A DNA stretch of 23,536 nucleotides from Welwitschia mirabilis (GCA_051453625.1 JBOZIK010000001.1:43833122-43856657), one strand, 5' to 3'; positions 1-10,432 are shown, counted from the first letter of the stretch. Notes: generated by a model from the sequence alone, not told the origin. Numbers and translations: made by a program.

Positions 1-957
1 TTCCCTTATAGGATTTAATGGGTTGTCTTCTACCTCTTTTTGCTTGTTTTAATCCTTTGATAAGTTGGCCTATTGTTTAATTTTCTTTTGGTATTGACCA
101 AGTTTTGCTAACCTTTATAATTTCTTCTAATTTTGTCCAGGCATCATTTAAAGTTAGGTTCAAGAGGTTTTCTCCACAAGAAAAATCTACAAGTTGTTTT
201 ATGTGGGAAGTCAATATATTATAAAAGTAGTTTAGTTATGCTACCTTTATAAAATCATCTACTAGATTAGAATGGATTGCTATGAAGAAATACTCATATG
301 TGGAGGCATGGTTTTCATTTGGATTTTGTTGAAAATTTATTACCTCCCTCTTTATTTTTCTTATAGTTTTTTCACTTATGAATCTTTTTATAAAGGTTTC
401 CTGGACTTGATCTCATGTTTTGAGGATTTTGTAAGGTAAAGTTTTTAACCATAACTTTGCCCTACCTTTTAAAGTTATGGGAAAGATCACCATGTATGGT
501 CTATAGGTTATTCTTTCCTTCCCATTTTTTGAGGTAAGGATAAGTTGTTCAATATCTCCAATATGTTGAATGGGATCTTTATCTTCTTCTCCACTAAAAG
601 TTGGATAAGCATGTATATTATTAAGCTCTACATCATCCCCAAAGGTAGGTCAAATGGTGTTTGAATTTCTCTATTTTTGTTGGCTAATAATTCCCTAATG
701 GTAAGGTTGGCATTAGGGGTAGAAGATCCTACTACTTATTTTTGTTTATGGGAAGCACTCAACATTGTAGATTGGTCCTCTCCTTATATAGGTTTTTCAT
801 TAAGTAAATCAGATTCAGAAAAACTAAATTCAGAAGGAGGATTTAGTGTACCTAGAGATTTTTCTTCCAACTCTTTTCCTATGTTTACCAGTGCTTCTTT
901 GAGGTTCTGTTCTATCAGCTTCTTCTCTCTAAGATATTTCTTCTTTAGATTGATCAT
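1..957 (-). pseudogene. Broken gag (capsid) of element A, 3' end outside window
   Basis: Gag would form the virus-like particle that packages the element RNA. A candidate start ATG at 957-955 opens a charged, helix-prone stretch beginning MINLKKKYLREKKLIEQ. After a one-base frameshift near 640 the capsid core follows: AYPTFSGEEDKDPIQHI at about 611-560, GRAKLWLKTLPYKI at about 473-430, then QETFIKRFISE and later TWSIPKEN. The 'P-F-G...DP..H' and 'A..WL..LP' blocks are the familiar plant gypsy gag landmarks. In-frame TGA and TAA fall where Trp or Gln is expected, as in 'ILKT*DQVQ', where family members have Trp. A plus-strand open frame at 677-988 is only the antisense of this region. I am confident it is gag; the exact start is inferred. 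Confidence 0.8.
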
Positions 958-1409
958 ATTAAAGCATCCTTTAAGTAGAAAACAATAGAAAATAGATCAG
1001 AAAATAACAGACCATCATCCTGACTGTCGTTTGGACGATAGAAGAAATGATGCACATAGAAAACAAAAAAAATAGAAACAGAACCAAAATGCAAATAGAA
1101 AGAAAAAATACAAAAAAACATCTGTCATCCATCTTATCATCTAGAAATCACAAAAGATGATAGAGTAATTTATTGTAGAGAAAAATTAAAATCTTAAAAT
1201 AAAACTGAGAACAAAAATAACATAATGTTGTTTTGTCTATTGTGGGGATGACAAAGGGGACGAACACACCTTTTTACAGAAAACCGAAAACCAAAATTAA
1301 AAAATAGCTAACAAAAAATCCTAAGCTCCTAATAAAATACAATGCTAAACAGACAAATAACCAAAATACTTTTCTAAACGATGATAACCCTAGTACTCCT
1401 TAATAGCCT
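958..1409 (-). other. Untranslated leader of element A
   Basis: This 450-nt stretch lies between the primer binding site and the candidate gag start. It is A-rich on the plus strand and holds no open frame. It carries two inverted-repeat motifs: a GTCGTTTGGACGATAG block at about 1024-1039, and TATCATCT (1135-1142) facing AGATGATA (1155-1162). RNA folding roles such as packaging or dimerisation are common in this part of LTR elements, but here they are only a guess. Confidence 0.6.
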
Positions 1410-1427
1410 TCCCTAGAAATGGCGCCA
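1410..1427 (-). other. Primer binding site of element A, tRNA-Asp-like
   Basis: The minus strand reads TGGCGCCATTTCTAGGGA. From memory, the usual plant tRNA-Asp primer site is TGGCGCCGTTGCCGGGGA; the first seven bases are identical and the later differences are mostly G to A or C to T. It lies three bases inside the LTR edge, as expected. Confidence 0.8.
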
Positions 1428-2013
1428 AAATGTTGCGATGTATATTTGTGTAACTGCTTAGGCTTAAAATGATTTTATCATTTATAAAATAAATAAATAT
1501 CTTATAGAATACAAAACACTAGTATGAGTGCGAGTAGACCTGAAATGTCATATTTATGTTAAAGTCTATAAGATGAGACTTAGATTGCTTTATAAAAGAA
1601 TATAGGAAGCAGAAATAAATAATAAATGCAAAGAAATAAAGTACAATGCACAATGCAAGATATAACTAATCTAAATAAAATGCAAAATAAACTAACACTA
1701 CTTGCTTTTAGCCTTAATAAAGACTACCCTTGATAATTTATATCACTCAAGAAATTGTCACCAGATCAAGGACAACATAGACTATAAGGTTGATCAGAAA
1801 ATCTACAATGCAAATATGAAAACAAAAACAAAGTTTATATGAAGAAAGAGTAATAAGCATCTTAGTTACAAAATAACTGGGTGTCAATAGAGGATACACA
1901 ATCCTCTACCAAGTGCATGTTTTTCTGCAACACTTAAGATGTATCTCCTACTTTTTGACCTTATATCACAAGGATTTTCAATGTAATAAAGATAAGAAGG
2001 AGAGTTGAAAGGG

Positions 2014-2025
2014 AATTTATATATA
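2014..2025 (-). promoter_or_regulatory. TATA box in LTR of element A
   Basis: The minus strand reads TATATATAAATT inside the context CCTATATATAAATTCCC. This is a strong plant-type TATA box in the expected U3 position, pointing toward gag. Transcription would begin near 1985. There is no sign that it still drives anything. Confidence 0.6.
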
Positions 2026-2149
2026 GGAAAAATATAGCAGAAAAGGACAAATGGTAGGTGTAAAAAGGTGCACTCCTTTATAACTCAGAAATGGATGAAA
2101 TAGTCAAGGATAGATGTCAGAGTCATTTACATATCAGTGTTATCTGGGC

Positions 2150-2165
2150 TATCATCTAGATGATA
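2150..2165. repeat. Perfect 16-bp palindrome near LTR end
   Basis: TATCATCTAGATGATA reads the same on both strands. It lies 15 bp inside the outer end of the element A LTR and resembles motifs at 1123, 20883 and 22292. Confidence 0.9.
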
Positions 2166-2185
2166 AGGGGGGTCACAACACATTA

Positions 2186-2577
2186 TAAAATATTACTTAG
2201 ATCAATGACTCATCAATGATTTAGTGATCCACATTAGTAGATCTTGTCTTTCATGGACATGACGAAGGGAATGACTATTTTCATTGGTTATTTTCTTAAG
2301 AAGAAATAAGAATTTTTATTAATAATCCTTCTCCAAAACTTTATGCATCATAAAGGGCCTTTAATACATTAGATTTGGATAAGAATCATACTTTTTTTAG
2401 ATTTTTTATTACATCTTCAAATCTTTATAATCCCACCTAAACCTATATAAAATTCCTATAAAATAGCTCACAAATCCACATAAAATAACCTTTGGCAATG
2501 TAATAATGAGGATGAGGAATCTTTCAACTAGGATGAAATCCAACATGTTTACTTAATAGAAAATCTTTTTGAAGAGT
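2186..2577. other. Sequence outside element A, no gene seen
   Basis: This AT-rich stretch lies between the proposed LTR edge and a run of N. I see no open frame longer than chance and no recognisable domain in any frame. Confidence 0.5.
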
Positions 2578-3269
2578 NNNNNNNNNNNNNNNNNNNNNNN
2601 NNNNNNNNNNNNNNNNNNNNNNNNNNNNNNNNNNNNNNNNNNNNNNNNNNNNNNNNNNNNNNNNNNNNNNNNNNNNNNNNNNNNNNNNNNNNNNNNNNNN
2701 NNNNNNNNNNNNNNNNNNNNNNNNNNNNNNNNNNNNNNNNNNNNNNNNNNNNNNNNNNNNNNNNNNNNNNNNNNNNNNNNNNNNNNNNNNNNNNNNNNNN
2801 NNNNNNNNNNNNNNNNNNNNNNNNNNNNNNNNNNNNNNNNNNNNNNNNNNNNNNNNNNNNNNNNNNNNNNNNNNNNNNNNNNNNNNNNNNNNNNNNNNNN
2901 NNNNNNNNNNNNNNNNNNNNNNNNNNNNNNNNNNNNNNNNNNNNNNNNNNNNNNNNNNNNNNNNNNNNNNNNNNNNNNNNNNNNNNNNNNNNNNNNNNNN
3001 NNNNNNNNNNNNNNNNNNNNNNNNNNNNNNNNNNNNNNNNNNNNNNNNNNNNNNNNNNNNNNNNNNNNNNNNNNNNNNNNNNNNNNNNNNNNNNNNNNNN
3101 NNNNNNNNNNNNNNNNNNNNNNNNNNNNNNNNNNNNNNNNNNNNNNNNNNNNNNNNNNNNNNNNNNNNNNNNNNNNNNNNNNNNNNNNNNNNNNNNNNNN
3201 NNNNNNNNNNNNNNNNNNNNNNNNNNNNNNNNNNNNNNNNNNNNNNNNNNNNNNNNNNNNNNNNNNNNN
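2578..3269. other. Assembly gap, 692 N
   Basis: All bases are N. The two flanks share no obvious overlap. Open frames spanning it are artefacts of N translation. Confidence 0.99.
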
Positions 3270-3313
3270 TTGTTCACATGACAAATAAGAGAACAATTGA
3301 AAATTTCATATTA

Positions 3314-4130
3314 GAACTTAAGGAGTTATCCAAAAGTCTGAAATATATTTTTCTATCTAATCTAAAGAAACTTTTAATAATAAGTGATCTTCTTACTCCT
3401 CAACAAAACTCCAACTTGATCTCCCTTTTAACTTCTAAAGTAGATGCTTTTTTTTAGACCCATAAAGACTTAGTTACCATCCCTCTTTTCATAGTCCAAC
3501 ATAAAATTTACCTTAAAAAATTGCTAAATTTGTTGGGTAACCATAATGAAGGATTAATCCAACCCTTAAGCAAGTAGTTAAATATAAAATTATTAAACTT
3601 ATGGATGCTAAGGTCATCTATTCTATATGTGATAGCAAGTGGGTTAGCTCTTTATAGTAGTTTCAAAAAAGGGTGTAAAATGGAGAATGTGAATTAATTT
3701 TAACAAACTTAATGAGATTACCAAAAAAGATCATTTTCCTTTTCCCTTTCTTAATCAAGTGCTTGATAGAATCCAAGCTCATGTCTACTGTTATTTTATT
3801 GATGGGTATAATGGCTATAATAAAGTTTTCATAGCAAGTAAAAACCAAGCAAAAACAACTTTTACTTCACCCTTTGGAATCTTTAAACCTCCCTTTCATT
3901 ATTATTGCATGTTTGATAGAGTGTGAGAAGGCTACCAAACCATTTATGCTATGACTCATTTCTATATTATTTAGTGATATCGATGTATATTCTTTTGTTA
4001 ATATTAACATTTTATACATATTCATTACATCATCATAAAGAGCTACATTTACCACATTGATATCACTATAGTAGAACATGAGGAGATAGTTAGAAATAAA
4101 CTTGAGAAGCTAGTCATTTAGAGATATCTT
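3314..4130 (+). pseudogene. Decayed Ty3/gypsy pol: RT linker and reverse transcriptase
   Basis: Reverse transcriptase copies element RNA into DNA. The plus strand reads ELKELSKSLKYIF at 3314, matching the segment before RT in Athila/Tat-type plant elements. In a second frame around 3553-3650 it reads KIIKLMDAKVIYSICDSKWV, the start of the RT fingers (family form 'LLDAG.IYPISDS.WV'). In a third, at about 3729-3885, it reads DHFPFPFLNQVLDRI, then YFIDGYNGYNKVFIASKNQA and TTFTSPFGIF, equivalent to 'FLDGYSGYNQI...TTFTCPFGTF' with the first catalytic-region Asp kept. FSDIDVYSF near 3970 corresponds to the segment before the YMDD-like motif. Beyond about 4000 similarity fades. At least three frames and several stops are needed, so it is dead. 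The 5' part falls in the upstream gap. Small minus-strand frames over it are shadows. Confidence 0.83.
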
Positions 4131-4850
4131 ATAATGTCATAGCTAGGGGTACCACACCTTGAAGCTTTATTGTCAATAAGTATCTCTAGAATAGAGGATT
4201 TAAGAGATCATTTAGAAGTTCCTTTAATATTTTCTCCAACCTACCATAGACACTATACTTTAGATGTTCATAGCCACTACCACATCATCCATTAATATTA
4301 CCACATTCAAGACCATAAACTATTATTTCTATAGGCTTATAAGTTTTTATAGAGGATTTAAATATGCACATGATCTTGATCATTTCAACATCTCTTTGAA
4401 TTCATCTTAATAATGTTTAATAATAATCTACTCATCTCTAATCAACATAGAAATGATTATAGCTAATTAAGTTTAATACCAGCATAGCTTCACTACATGG
4501 ATCTTCATCTAGAATAGATCTAGAAGGGTTTTACTTTTAGCATTAATCATGATATTCATCTTCCTTTCTATGTTTATTCATTCTTACCACTTATTTTATA
4601 ATATTATTTTCTCATGATCCATATTGAAAGCAACTCGCATTATTTATTAAAAAATAAGTTTGTTTTTCTTCTCATTATATTATTATATTGATGATTAATC
4701 AACTAAAAGTTATTGTCTTATCATCTTAATAATAACTTGATGACCAACTTCTCATTCATATTTCATCATGGATAGCCATGTTTTATGCATTACACCTTGT
4801 TACTCTACATTTTTTGACATTTTACTTTATGAAACTAATATTTTTGTTTC

Positions 4851-5071
4851 TTATGTACTTTGCAGTTATTTTTACTTGTTCTAATTTATTGATCAAAATA
4901 AAAATACGTGTATCATAGACAATGAATTTTAGTTTTGTATCCATCTTAGTTTTACTTTTATTTCTTATATACTTTGTAGTTATTTTCACACATCCACTTT
5001 ATTGATCAAAATGAGAATAAGTTTATCATAGACAATGAATTTGAGTTTTATGTCCATATTAGTTCTTAAAT
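4851..5071. repeat. Tandem duplication, period 114 bp, two copies
   Basis: Copy 1 starts TTATGTACTTTGCAGTTATT at 4851 and copy 2 starts TTATATACTTTGTAGTTATT at 4965. Both continue through 'TTATTGATCAAAAT', 'TATCATAGACAATGAATTT' and 'AGTTTT'. Divergence is moderate, so the duplication is not recent. Confidence 0.85.
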
Positions 5072-5106
5072 GAATTTTAGTTTTATGTGCATATTAATTC
5101 TTAAAT
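5037..5106. repeat. Nested tandem duplication, period 35 bp
   Basis: GAATTTGAGTTTTATGTCCA... (5037-5071) is followed directly by GAATTTTAGTTTTATGTGCA... (5072-5106), with three mismatches by eye. It lies at the end of the 114-bp repeat, whose first copy also contains a related segment. Confidence 0.88.
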
Positions 5107-6055
5107 AAAATATCTTTATAAAATGAATGCTGACATGATTTTCATGATGCAAGATGCTAAGCACATTGATACTTTTCTAGTAACATCCTCTACACTAGTA
5201 ATCAAAAACTTCTTTGAAGGCATTAGTGATGAATATCTTCATACCATCTTGGCATACATATTAAAGAATCAAACTTTACTATGGTTTATTCCATTTATAT
5301 GTAAAGGCAAAACATCATTGATGATAAGGTTGCTTTTTATTTTCTCACCATATATTATACCTTATACATATGAAGCATAATACCACCATAGTTCATTGGA
5401 ATGTAATGTATAACTTCATTTAGCTAGAGTATGATGGAATGTAATTATATCATGATGAGATAGAGATGTTACATTATGCTTGTAAATACTTTTGAATCTT
5501 TGGTAAGTAGTACTTTTTAAGTTTTTTCCTTTATATATACCTCCTAATGCTTTCTTCATTTATTCAATTTTTCATTCTTCTCCATCCCTTCTTCTACCCT
5601 TACTACCATTTTGTTTTTCATTCTATTAATCCTTGTTTTACTCTTTTTCCTATTTGTATAAAACCTTTTCATATTTTATTACTTTATTTCTATAATAGTT
5701 TGATTATCATTAATACTAATGTATGATGCACTAGTTCATTTGTGGTTAATTTCAATAAATAGTGCTTTATTTTTTAGTGTATTCATTATTCAATTGTGCT
5801 ATCTCCAATTTTTATTTACATATATAATAATGCACTATTTGGTCTGTATGTCAATATTACTACACGAAGAGTGATACAATGCCTTGTCTAATGGATTATA
5901 ATGTCTTCTATTTTTGAAAAGGGATAAGGTGTGATTTAATACTCATGAGAAAAATTCTGAGATATAAAACATCTAGTGGGTGTTAAAAAGTTCTCTATCT
6001 AGGGGGTATTCCTATTTTAAATATACAATCATTATGAAATATTAATTATATCTTC

Positions 6056-6102
6056 TTTATCACAAATGAACTGTTAAATGTATATGTCATATTAAATGTA
6101 AT

Positions 6103-6104
<2 letters not shown>
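6056..6104 (+). repeat. Microsatellite-linked repeat, copy 1
   Basis: The 49-bp block starts TTTATCACAAATGAACTGTT and runs directly into a TC tract. A second copy, about 88% identical by eye and also running into TC repeats, starts at 6277 after the gap. Confidence 0.85.

Positions 6105-6176
<72 letters not shown>
6105..6176. repeat. (CT)n microsatellite, 72 bp up to the gap
   Basis: Uninterrupted CT dinucleotides reach the gap edge. The minus-strand 'RERERE' open frame over it is low-complexity noise. Confidence 0.98.
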
Positions 6177-6276
6177 NNNNNNNNNNNNNNNNNNNNNNNN
6201 NNNNNNNNNNNNNNNNNNNNNNNNNNNNNNNNNNNNNNNNNNNNNNNNNNNNNNNNNNNNNNNNNNNNNNNNNNNN
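6177..6276. other. Assembly gap, exactly 100 N
   Basis: Exactly 100 N is a common placeholder for a gap of unknown size. It follows a microsatellite, a usual cause of assembly breaks. Confidence 0.99.
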
Positions 6277-6322
6277 TTTATCACAACTTAACTGTTAAAT
6301 GTATCTGTGATATTAAATTTAA

Positions 6323-6324
<2 letters not shown>
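6277..6324 (+). repeat. Microsatellite-linked repeat, copy 2
   Basis: It starts TTTATCACAACTTAACTGTT and differs from the copy at 6056-6104 at about six positions. Like copy 1 it is followed at once by TC repeats. Confidence 0.85.
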
Positions 6325-6378
<54 letters not shown>

Positions 6379-6398
6379 TCACTCACTCACTCACTCAT
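6325..6398. repeat. Compound microsatellite (TC)n then (CACT)n
   Basis: About 50 bp of TC repeats change into CACT/ACTC repeats ending near 6398. Confidence 0.97.
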
Positions 6399-6754
6399 AT
6401 TCCCTTTTTTCTCATTTTATTTTTATCTTTTTATTAGAGATTACCAAAGAGTTAATGAGATGTGATGATGGACAATGAATTTCTACAAATATATAGTAAA
6501 GCCTTATATCATTTGTAATCATTTTTAGCACATTATATTGATATTTTAACTATTTCTTATTGTTAGGACTATATTATTCAAGTATATGAGTTCATAATTA
6601 GTTTTTACGTAATTTAATTTATTTCTAGAAATATAATTAGATGATGATAAATTTTCCTCATCATTGGTATTTAATTCTAAAAAGGATTCAATGATAAGGG
6701 ATTTTTCATAATTCATTTCTGTATTGCCACATCAACATGCCATATTATCTTAAC

Positions 6755-6824
6755 ATATAATTTATATTACATAAGCATATCATGTTATCATATAATTTAT
6801 ATTACATGAGCATATCATGTCATC
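6755..6824. repeat. Tandem duplication, period 35 bp
   Basis: ATATAATTTATATTACATAA... (6755-6789) is followed by ATATAATTTATATTACATGA... (6790-6824). Only two mismatches are seen (A/G in the middle, T/C near the end), so it is fairly recent. Confidence 0.93.
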
Positions 6825-6940
6825 ATTTTAATAGTTATTTAGGATGATATGTATTCAGATTTGATAGGGATCATTTCCTTCTCTGATCATAATACATGTT
6901 AATAGTTTTAATAGTTGATTTAATAATTAAAACAATACTT

Positions 6941-7065
6941 ATCATTGGGTTGTTTTTCCATTGATAGCTGAATGATAGTTCAACTTGTATAGTTATAAAT
7001 TTTTACACATCATTGGCTTATTTTTCTAAGAATAGCCTAATGATACTTGGTTGTCATTATTTCAA
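6941..7065. repeat. Degenerate tandem duplication, period about 68 bp
   Basis: ATCATTGGGTTGTTTTTCCA at 6941 and ATCATTGGCTTATTTTTCTA at 7009 start two similar blocks, each continuing with 'GATAGC(T)GAATGATA' or 'AATAGCCTAATGATA'. Confidence 0.75.
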
Positions 7066-9035
7066 TAACTCTTTATAAAACCTCCATAAGAGTTGTAAAT
7101 TCTTTTAATCTTCCAACTATCCCTCATCTTTGTCATCTATTTATACTCCTTGATGTATAACTTTCATAGGCTTTTTAATGTAGAATATAATATGTGATGT
7201 TTAGAATCTACCATACAAGAAGGTATTTGTAATAAAAGAATTGTCTTCACTTGTGTTCTTCACATTCAAATTTTTCCTTGCTAACTATGAATTACTCTTA
7301 AATAAATTTTTTGCCTTATTTCATGTAAAAATTTTCTACATCTTGTTTACATCGTGAATTGTAAAGACCGAAATGGACATAACCCCTAAATAAAACATAA
7401 GCCTATAGTCTATATGAATAATATCATAAGGAGGAAATTTTATTATCATACTAAAAAAATTCCCATTCTTTGCATTTATATATTAAATAGCCTTCTAAAT
7501 TCTATGTTTTTCTAAGAATATAATTTGATAACCAATATAATTAAATAAGTGTAAAAAATTATTATACTTTAGCTATATTAGATTTCTTCACCATATTATA
7601 CCACAGTAATTTAGTTGAAACAAAGTTAACATACCCAAATTATGCATAAGAAAATGCTTATAATATTCCATAATATCTTATGGCCAAATTTTAATTATAT
7701 ATATATGCATGCATATGTTTCATTAGCTTGTAATGATGTATTCTATAAATAATTAATAGAGATCTATGAAATAAATGCTTAATGTTTATGTAAAATTTAT
7801 AATGTTGGTTAATTAAATCATAGTTTATAAATAACTTATAATCATATATAAGCATAATTTTTTCTTTTAGAGTCCTAACAATAAGATGTACATAAGAGTT
7901 TGATCACAATTGATGAAGCATTTTAAATGATAAAATTTATAGTTTGATACTACTAGGAGTAAGTCAAAACCTTATTATGAGTAAGGAGTACACTTTACTA
8001 CTACTCTAATGCTTAGTTGCTTCTTAATACTAAAAGGACCTTTTCTAATAAATCAATCTCAACTTTTAATGTTGGTTTGTGTCTTCTTTCTTTATTTCTA
8101 GCTTTTAACTCCTCTTTGCTACTTCAATGTTTTCATAAGAAGATTGGACTACATTCCATAAATGAAGTAAATAAGAGAGAAAAGGGGAAGGATTCTTATT
8201 GGTAGTGATGTTATACAAAGGCAAAAACACACAAATATGGAAGGAGCATCTTACTTAATAGAAACGAATGGATATCACAACATAGAAGATCGATTACTAA
8301 TGCTTCCTATGAAAGAGAGAAGGCAAAAAAATGCAATGTAACGGTTCAAAAGTTTAACTATTACTTGATTGTATTGATATAACATAGACATTTGTGTTGA
8401 ACATGCTAGCATTCACATAGATAACATTGTACTAGTAGAAAATTATTGGAAGTTATGATAACACTGCAATGCTATAACCCCTAATCCAATTTTGTTTATA
8501 ACCATAGTAGAGCAAAAGGAGGACAAGAAGTGTATTTGACCTATGAAACACAGGACGTAAGATCCAAGAGAAGGAACATACAAGAGGAAGGAATTTAATG
8601 ATTGAGATGGAGGAGATGTGAGCATAGCTAAAGGTCATCACATGCAGGTAAAGGGAGATCCACAAAAGTAAAGACTACAGTGATTAACAGAAGGGGGTGC
8701 AGATGGAAATTATACTAAATGATAGGGACAAGGCCTTAGAATGCATAATAATTAGGAAGGAATGATACTATTACAAATATGAATAGTGATATTTAATACA
8801 ATGGTTATGTGAATAGACAGCACTTAGGATGTTGAAATGAACTATGTGATAGATAGAGAAGGAGTGCGTATAATTCAAATTATAGATGGCAGATCGAACA
8901 GCAAGGACATATTTCCTTTACTCTAGTTCTGATGCTCTCATTTAACTATGTGCATACTTGTTCTATTAACAACATGAGTTAGAGGATGTAATGATAAAGT
9001 ATGTTACAAAAGAAGAGAGTGATCTAAGGTTTGAA

Positions 9036-9127
9036 ACTATGCATTACATGCATTTTTCCCTACTCTTGATTGGAGTTACCTACTATGCATTACATGGAAT
9101 TTCCCTACTCTTAATTTGCATGTTGCT
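9036..9127. repeat. Tandem duplication, period 46 bp, inside a short open frame
   Basis: ACTATGCATTACATGCATTT (9036) and ACTATGCATTACATGGAATT (9082) both lead into TTTCCCTACTCTT. The surrounding plus-strand frame at 8991-9209 (72 codons, hydrophobic) owes much of its length and its repeated 'SLLLI' to this duplication. I do not call it a gene. Confidence 0.88.
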
Positions 9128-10207
9128 TCTATTTGCTAAGCCTGTAAATTATGGGAATGGTTTAGTTATTTCATGTATTGCAGTTTTAACATTTTCATTT
9201 TCAAATTAACTAAATGATGAACTGACAAGAAGCAGATAGGGTATTAGAAAGATGGGTGATTTGAAATCATGTGTTACACTCACTCCACTCCTTTTAATGC
9301 TCTGTGCTTATTTTTAAATAGTATGTAAATAATTATTAATTCTCTCTACACATTTATTTTAGTAAGTATTTAAATAATTATTGATGCTTCTTAATAGATT
9401 TATTTAATATGAAAATAATTAAATGATAGGGAGGGAAACTCATGTCTCTTACTTGTTAAATGAATAATAAATAAATAAATATTATTACTACAATCAAGGC
9501 ATAATAACAATATTTAATACTCATGAATAGACTATAAATTTTTAAGAAAATTTTATAACTAACACATAAAATAAATTACCAACTTCATGCTTTAAAAAAA
9601 TTATTCAAGAAAGATATTTCAAAATTACCATTCCATGCATTTTCAAGGTATCATACACAATTAAAGATTTGAGATTATAGATAAAGTTCCTCAAGAAAGG
9701 CATGAAGAAAATGTCAATTATTCAAGGGAAATATTGATTATCTAATACAATATGAATCCTCAAAGTAGACTTCATAATATGCAAATCATACACATAATAG
9801 AATGGAGTTTATCTCTCATCACAACAAAGGAATATTAAGCAAAATATATATTGTGTTCTCATGAAACTCAAGAAAATGATACCAAGTATTATGACAAATA
9901 AGAATCTCAATTATTTAGCAAGATTTTTTTTAAACACTAGATCAAAGATCCTTCACATCCATATGCCCACTTTAGTATTTATACTCTAGAATTTTCACCT
10001 GTCACACAAAAGTATGGGATGAGAACTGTGAAAATCTCATGGCTTCTAGTATGATCCAGGTAAGACGAGGTAATATGGTAAGGATTTTTAAGAGTTAAAA
10101 ATAGAAAAGTCAAGAAGAGACTCCAAGAAACATGATATATCACAAACAATGACCTTATGGTTATGAATGATAATAACCATTATATAATTTTACATATCTC
10201 AATCACT

Positions 10208-10432
10208 TCACTACCTTGTTCGGTGATCTGTAAAGCCCACTACTTCATTCAACAATTTGTGGTTCTCCTATAATCATATTTTACTTTACTACCTTATTCA
10301 ATGATCTATAAAGCACACTACCACATTTATTGATCTGTGATTCTCATAAGAATATAAATATATAATCTCATATAGCATTAACTTCACTACCTCATTTAGT
10401 GATCTATGAAGCCCACTATTAGCGATCTATGA
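10208..10432. repeat. Minisatellite of about 30-bp monomers arranged in pairs
   Basis: Six related monomers can be read. They begin ACTACCTTGTTCGGTGATCT (10208), ACTACTTCATTCAACAATTT, ACTACCTTATTCAATGATCT, ACTACCACATTTATTGATCT, ACTACCTCATTTAGTGATCT and a shortened ACTATTAGCGATCTATG. They form three pairs: the first member ends AAGCCC or AAGCAC, and the second usually ends in a GGTTCTC/GATTCTC form. AT-rich spacers of different length separate the pairs. Confidence 0.85.

Larger units (their letters stand above)
1..2180 (-). mobile_element. Element A: Ty3/gypsy-type LTR retrotransposon, 5' portion, cut by window edge
   Basis: Read on the minus strand, the order is LTR (2180 to 1431), three spacer bases, primer binding site (1427 to 1410), about 450 nt of leader, then a broken gag running off the left edge. 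This is the canonical 5' order of an LTR retrotransposon. PR, RT and integrase would lie left of the window, so the superfamily rests on the gag similarity and the tRNA-Asp-type primer site, both typical of plant Ty3/gypsy elements. Stops and a frameshift in gag show that it cannot make its own protein. Confidence 0.82.
1431..2180 (-). repeat. 5' LTR of element A, 750 bp
   Basis: On the plus strand the block starts TGTTGCGATG next to the primer site and ends GGTCACAACA, so it has TGTTG...CAACA inverted ends, including the required TG/CA. A TATA box sits about 155-165 nt inside the U3 end and a perfect 16-bp palindrome sits 16 nt from that end. The partner LTR lies outside the window, so the outer edge at 2180 rests on the matching terminal inverted repeat. 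The next five bases, CATTA (2181-2185), would be the target-site duplication; this cannot be confirmed here. Confidence 0.7.
4131..6055. other. AT-rich stretch, no recognisable gene
   Basis: It may hold the rest of the decayed pol at its left end, but I cannot align it. A short plus-strand open frame at 5123-5380 (85 codons, MNADMIFMMQDAKHIDTF...) matches no family I know and has no supporting signal; it may be a TE relic or chance. Tandem duplications at 4851-5106 are listed separately. Confidence 0.45.
6399..8990. other. AT-rich intergenic or degraded repeat DNA, no gene seen
   Basis: No domain is recognisable on either strand. Short open frames at 8017-8205 (+) and 8443-8665 (-) lack family resemblance, are near chance length for this composition, and two of the minus frames overlap each other. 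The part from about 8200 to 8990 is more purine-rich on the plus strand than its surroundings and may be a separate degraded insertion. Tandem repeats at 6755 and 6941 are listed separately. Confidence 0.5.

Noticed and set aside
677-988. 103-codon plus-strand open frame
   Set aside because: It is antisense to the gag N-terminal region of element A, which reads convincingly on the minus strand over the same bases.
2549-3296. Long open frames across the first gap
   Set aside because: They consist almost entirely of N translated as X.
3663-4079. Two minus-strand frames of 61 and 70 codons
   Set aside because: They are antisense to recognisable plus-strand reverse transcriptase and match no family.
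5123-5380. 85-codon plus-strand frame as a possible gene
   Set aside because: No domain, no convincing start context, no promoter or splice context, and surrounded by decayed repeats. Left as unexplained rather than called.
6087-6284. Arg-Glu repeat protein on the minus strand
   Set aside because: It is a translation of the CT microsatellite plus N.
7703-7716. 14-bp palindrome ATATGCATGCATAT, similar to an RY seed-promoter element
   Set aside because: No gene lies near it, and AT-rich palindromes of this size are expected by chance in this composition.
8017-8665. Short open frames of 60-70 codons on both strands
   Set aside because: Near chance length for the region, overlapping each other on the minus strand, and without family resemblance.
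8991-9209. 72-codon hydrophobic frame, possibly a small membrane protein
   Set aside because: Much of it is made by a 46-bp tandem duplication, and nothing supports expression.
10208-10432. CRISPR-like array, because of about 30-bp repeats
   Set aside because: The monomers are degenerate and mostly adjacent, spacers are not of constant length, and the genome is a plant's.
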